Positions 62,309-64,000 of a DNA stretch of 64,000 bases are shown piece by piece (the first letter of the stretch is position 1; each line of letters begins with the position of its first letter). The notes under the pieces were generated by a model. That model did no database searches and was not told the DNA's origin. It saw only the letters and a program-made list of their open reading frames with translations. The stretch is from Acinetobacter variabilis (GTDB lineage: Bacteria; Pseudomonadota; Gammaproteobacteria; Pseudomonadales; Moraxellaceae): assembly GCF_000369625.1 (NCBI RefSeq), contig NZ_KB850111.1, positions 252,038 through 316,037 on the forward strand. The letters run 5' to 3'. Both the position numbers and the translations under genes were made by a program.

Positions 62309-62420
62309 TTTTTCTCCTCCCCTATGACTCCTAAGTCACTTTAGGATACATCTTGCCATTGGGCTCTGTGACCAGATGCTTAAAATATGTCCTCATTGGT
62401 CAAATATGGGTTGAACCTTT

Positions 62421-63497
62421 ATGCAGATTTTACAAAAACATGCGCCTGCTCTGAAAATCCGTGCTGGGCATCAGGCTCGTGAGCTGATTCTGAAAGAAGG
62501 TTTGCAACCCGAACAGGTCGATATTGTGCCGGGTGCTGCAGGTGGCCCCAAGGGTATTGGCATTCAGGGACTGGATCAGGCCATTTTTGGCGAGTTTTTC
62601 CCCCGTGCCCCTCAGCGTAGAACGCTAGTCGGTTCATCCATTGGCAGCTGGCGTTTTGCCAGTGTCGCGGCGTGGGGAGCCAAAGCAGGCACTGAACGTC
62701 TTGCCGACTTGTATACCCATCTATACTTTCACAAGAAAATGACCCGTAAGGAGGTCAGTGACGTTTGTCGTGGCATGCTGCTGGATCTGGTACAAGGCAA
62801 AGAAACCGATTTAGTGAATCATCCAGATTATCATCTGACGGTATTATCGATTAAAGCCCAGCACATTTTCCAAAGTGACAAGGCGCTCCCCCTACTCGCC
62901 TCTGTAGCTGGCATTGTGGGAACTACCGCTGTAGCGCGCAAACATAGTCGCCATTTTATGCAACGTGTGATCAGCCAGCCGAATACCGGTGAACAGTTTA
63001 AAATTGCCGATGATGGATTTACTACACATTATCATGCCCTGACTGAGCAAAGTGTTTTGTCATGGCTGATGGCTTCTGCTTCTATTCCGGGCGTGATGGC
63101 AGCGGTCAATAATATTCCGGATGCACCGCAAGGTTATTATCGTGATGGTGGCTTGATTGACTATCATATTGACCTGCCGTTTCAGAGCAAAGGCATCGTG
63201 CTGTATCCGCATTTTACTGACAGCATTACTCCTGGCTGGTTCGATAAGCTGTTTAAACGCACGGCAAGCCCGGAAAATCAGGCACGAACTTTGCTAATTT
63301 CTCCCTCTCAGGAATATCAGCAAAGTTTGCCTTTGGGTCGTTTACCGGATCGTAAGGACTTCACTTTGAAGGGTTTGGATCAAGCCCAGCGGATTCAGCT
63401 CTGGAAGCAATGTATTGCAGAAAGTCAGCGCTTGGGAGATGAATTTCTGGAACTAGTCGAGAAGCAGAATTTTGCCGATGTGATGCAAAGTCTGTAA
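62421..63497 (+). CDS. Patatin-like phospholipase
   Basis: 358 residues. Patatin catalytic parts in order: oxyanion loop GAAGGPKG (about 38-45), nucleophile elbow GSSIGSW (Ser in G-x-S-x-G, about 74-80) and the Asp of the dyad in YRDGGLIDYH (about 238-247). No signal peptide, so probably cytoplasmic or membrane-peripheral. The substrate is likely a lipid ester. No sign of secretion cargo features. Confidence 0.88.
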   Translation: MQILQKHAPALKIRAGHQARELILKEGLQPEQVDIVPGAAGGPKGIGIQGLDQAIFGEFFPRAPQRRTLVGSSIGSWRFASVAAWGAKAGTERLADLYTHLYFHKKMTRKEVSDVCRGMLLDLVQGKETDLVNHPDYHLTVLSIKAQHIFQSDKALPLLASVAGIVGTTAVARKHSRHFMQRVISQPNTGEQFKIADDGFTTHYHALTEQSVLSWLMASASIPGVMAAVNNIPDAPQGYYRDGGLIDYHIDLPFQSKGIVLYPHFTDSITPGWFDKLFKRTASPENQARTLLISPSQEYQQSLPLGRLPDRKDFTLKGLDQAQRIQLWKQCIAESQRLGDEFLELVEKQNFADVMQSL

Positions 63498-63558
63498 TGG
63501 GCGCAGTCTGTCCGAATTGTTTGTATAATTGCCTTAATTTTTTGAACTGTTGAGATTT

Positions 63559-63876
63559 ATGCAGAAATTTTTAGTGATCCTGCAATATGCATGTATAGCC
63601 TTTGGACTTTATCTGATTTATAGCGTTAGCATGTCGCTGTATACCCAGCAATTTGAGCTGATGGAACTGGTGGCAGATATTGGTACCATTCTGATCTGTC
63701 TGGATTTGGGTGTGTTTTTATATACTAGTAAAGGCAAACAAGGCATCACCATGGAAGAGTATGCCAAACAGCTGGAACAACCACCGTCTAAACTGGTTTA
63801 TGTGACACGTAAACTGGGACATCTGGGTATTTTATTGATTATTACCAGCTGGATTGTTCCGATTATTAATAGTTAA
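63559..63876 (+). CDS. Small membrane protein of unknown function
   Basis: 105 residues from the ATG at 63559 (a TTG at 63550 is in frame). Three hydrophobic segments (about 4-26, 38-54, 86-103) and a polar loop (KGKQGITMEEYAKQLEQ). Terminator follows 8 bp after the stop. No family recognised. Confidence 0.68.
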   Translation: MQKFLVILQYACIAFGLYLIYSVSMSLYTQQFELMELVADIGTILICLDLGVFLYTSKGKQGITMEEYAKQLEQPPSKLVYVTRKLGHLGILLIITSWIVPIINS

Positions 63877-63884
63877 TCCAAAAT

Positions 63885-63917
63885 AAAAAACCTCCCGATG
63901 GGGAGGCTTTTTTTAAA
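63885..63917. terminator. Bidirectional terminator
   Basis: CCTCCC/GGGAGG stem with an A-run on the left and a T-run on the right. The right flank overlaps the stop codon of the minus-strand gene. Confidence 0.88.
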
Positions 63918-63999
63918 TTTCTTTGAGATGACAGGCTTTTAAAAATTGATATGTTGAATCATACAATTCACTCGGTCTGGTCCAATCATTATCATCTAC
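63913..63999 (-). CDS. 3' end of a minus-strand gene, partial
   Basis: 28 codons and a TAA stop; the rest lies beyond the window. The translated end includes DDNDWTRPSELYDSTYQF and closes LKACHLKEI. The balanced composition and convergence on a bidirectional terminator support real coding. Function cannot be assigned. Confidence 0.5.
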   Translation of the reverse strand, partial: VDDNDWTRPSELYDSTYQFLKACHLKEI

Positions 64000-64000
64000 A

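Overview
The window reads as core chromosome of an Acinetobacter species (Gammaproteobacteria, Moraxellales). The basis is protein style and gene content: a two-domain polyphosphate:AMP phosphotransferase of the type characterised in A. johnsonii, an FFLEELY-type protein, split type II secretion genes, a recC-recB-recD run, ubiE-ubiJ-ubiB, and AT-leaning intergenic DNA with compact terminators. I cannot assign a species. About 55 protein genes are supported. No rRNA, tRNA, CRISPR array or insertion sequence was seen.

Layout. 1-3.4 kb: end of an SLC13-type anion transporter, an HPP-CBS membrane protein and a transglutaminase-like protein. 3.6-8.8 kb: glyQ-glyS, then a lone AT-rich OLD-family ATPase/Toprim nuclease gene whose predicted promoter is interleaved with the glyS terminator. 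8.9-17.4 kb: envelope proteins of unknown function, a 2-hydroxyacid dehydrogenase, an alpha/beta hydrolase, a methyltransferase, a TrmB-like/flavoprotein pair, yacG and small membrane proteins. 17.4-21.8 kb: a probable minus-strand operon of a DUF1285 protein, murI, a DUF4062 protein, hemH and an MBL hydrolase. 22-23.8 kb: ETF-ubiquinone oxidoreductase. 23.8-28.2 kb: an orphan type VI secretion module (vgrG, a probable effector, a probable immunity gene), the last two AT-rich. 28.4-31.8 kb: tusA, corC-lnt and a small membrane protein. 32-38.1 kb: gspF-gspG, priA and a KefB/C-type antiporter. 38.2-42.3 kb: hslO, three tandem DUF2147 secreted proteins, a hairpin-rich 470-bp intergenic region, a CbpM-like gene and a YdcH-like gene. 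42.4-45.1 kb: rpsO-pnp. 45.1-55.7 kb: a gene-poor stretch with a probable small RNA or 3'UTR, then recC-recB-recD. 55.8-64 kb: a DUF697-like protein, PAP, an FFLEELY-type protein, ubiE-ubiJ-ubiB, a patatin-like lipase, a small membrane protein and the 3' end of a minus-strand gene.

How genes work together. glyQS make the two subunits of glycyl-tRNA synthetase. ubiE/J/B act in ubiquinone synthesis, and the ETF dehydrogenase feeds electrons into the same pool. recBCD repairs double-strand ends and priA restarts forks. corC-lnt links cation handling and lipoprotein maturation, and the window holds several candidate lipoproteins. The accessory content is the OLD nuclease (probable phage defence) and the VgrG-effector-immunity module (probable interbacterial competition). 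The effector-immunity pair is the best candidate for something undescribed, because I recognise no named toxin domain in it. All functional statements come from reading motifs; no database search was run.
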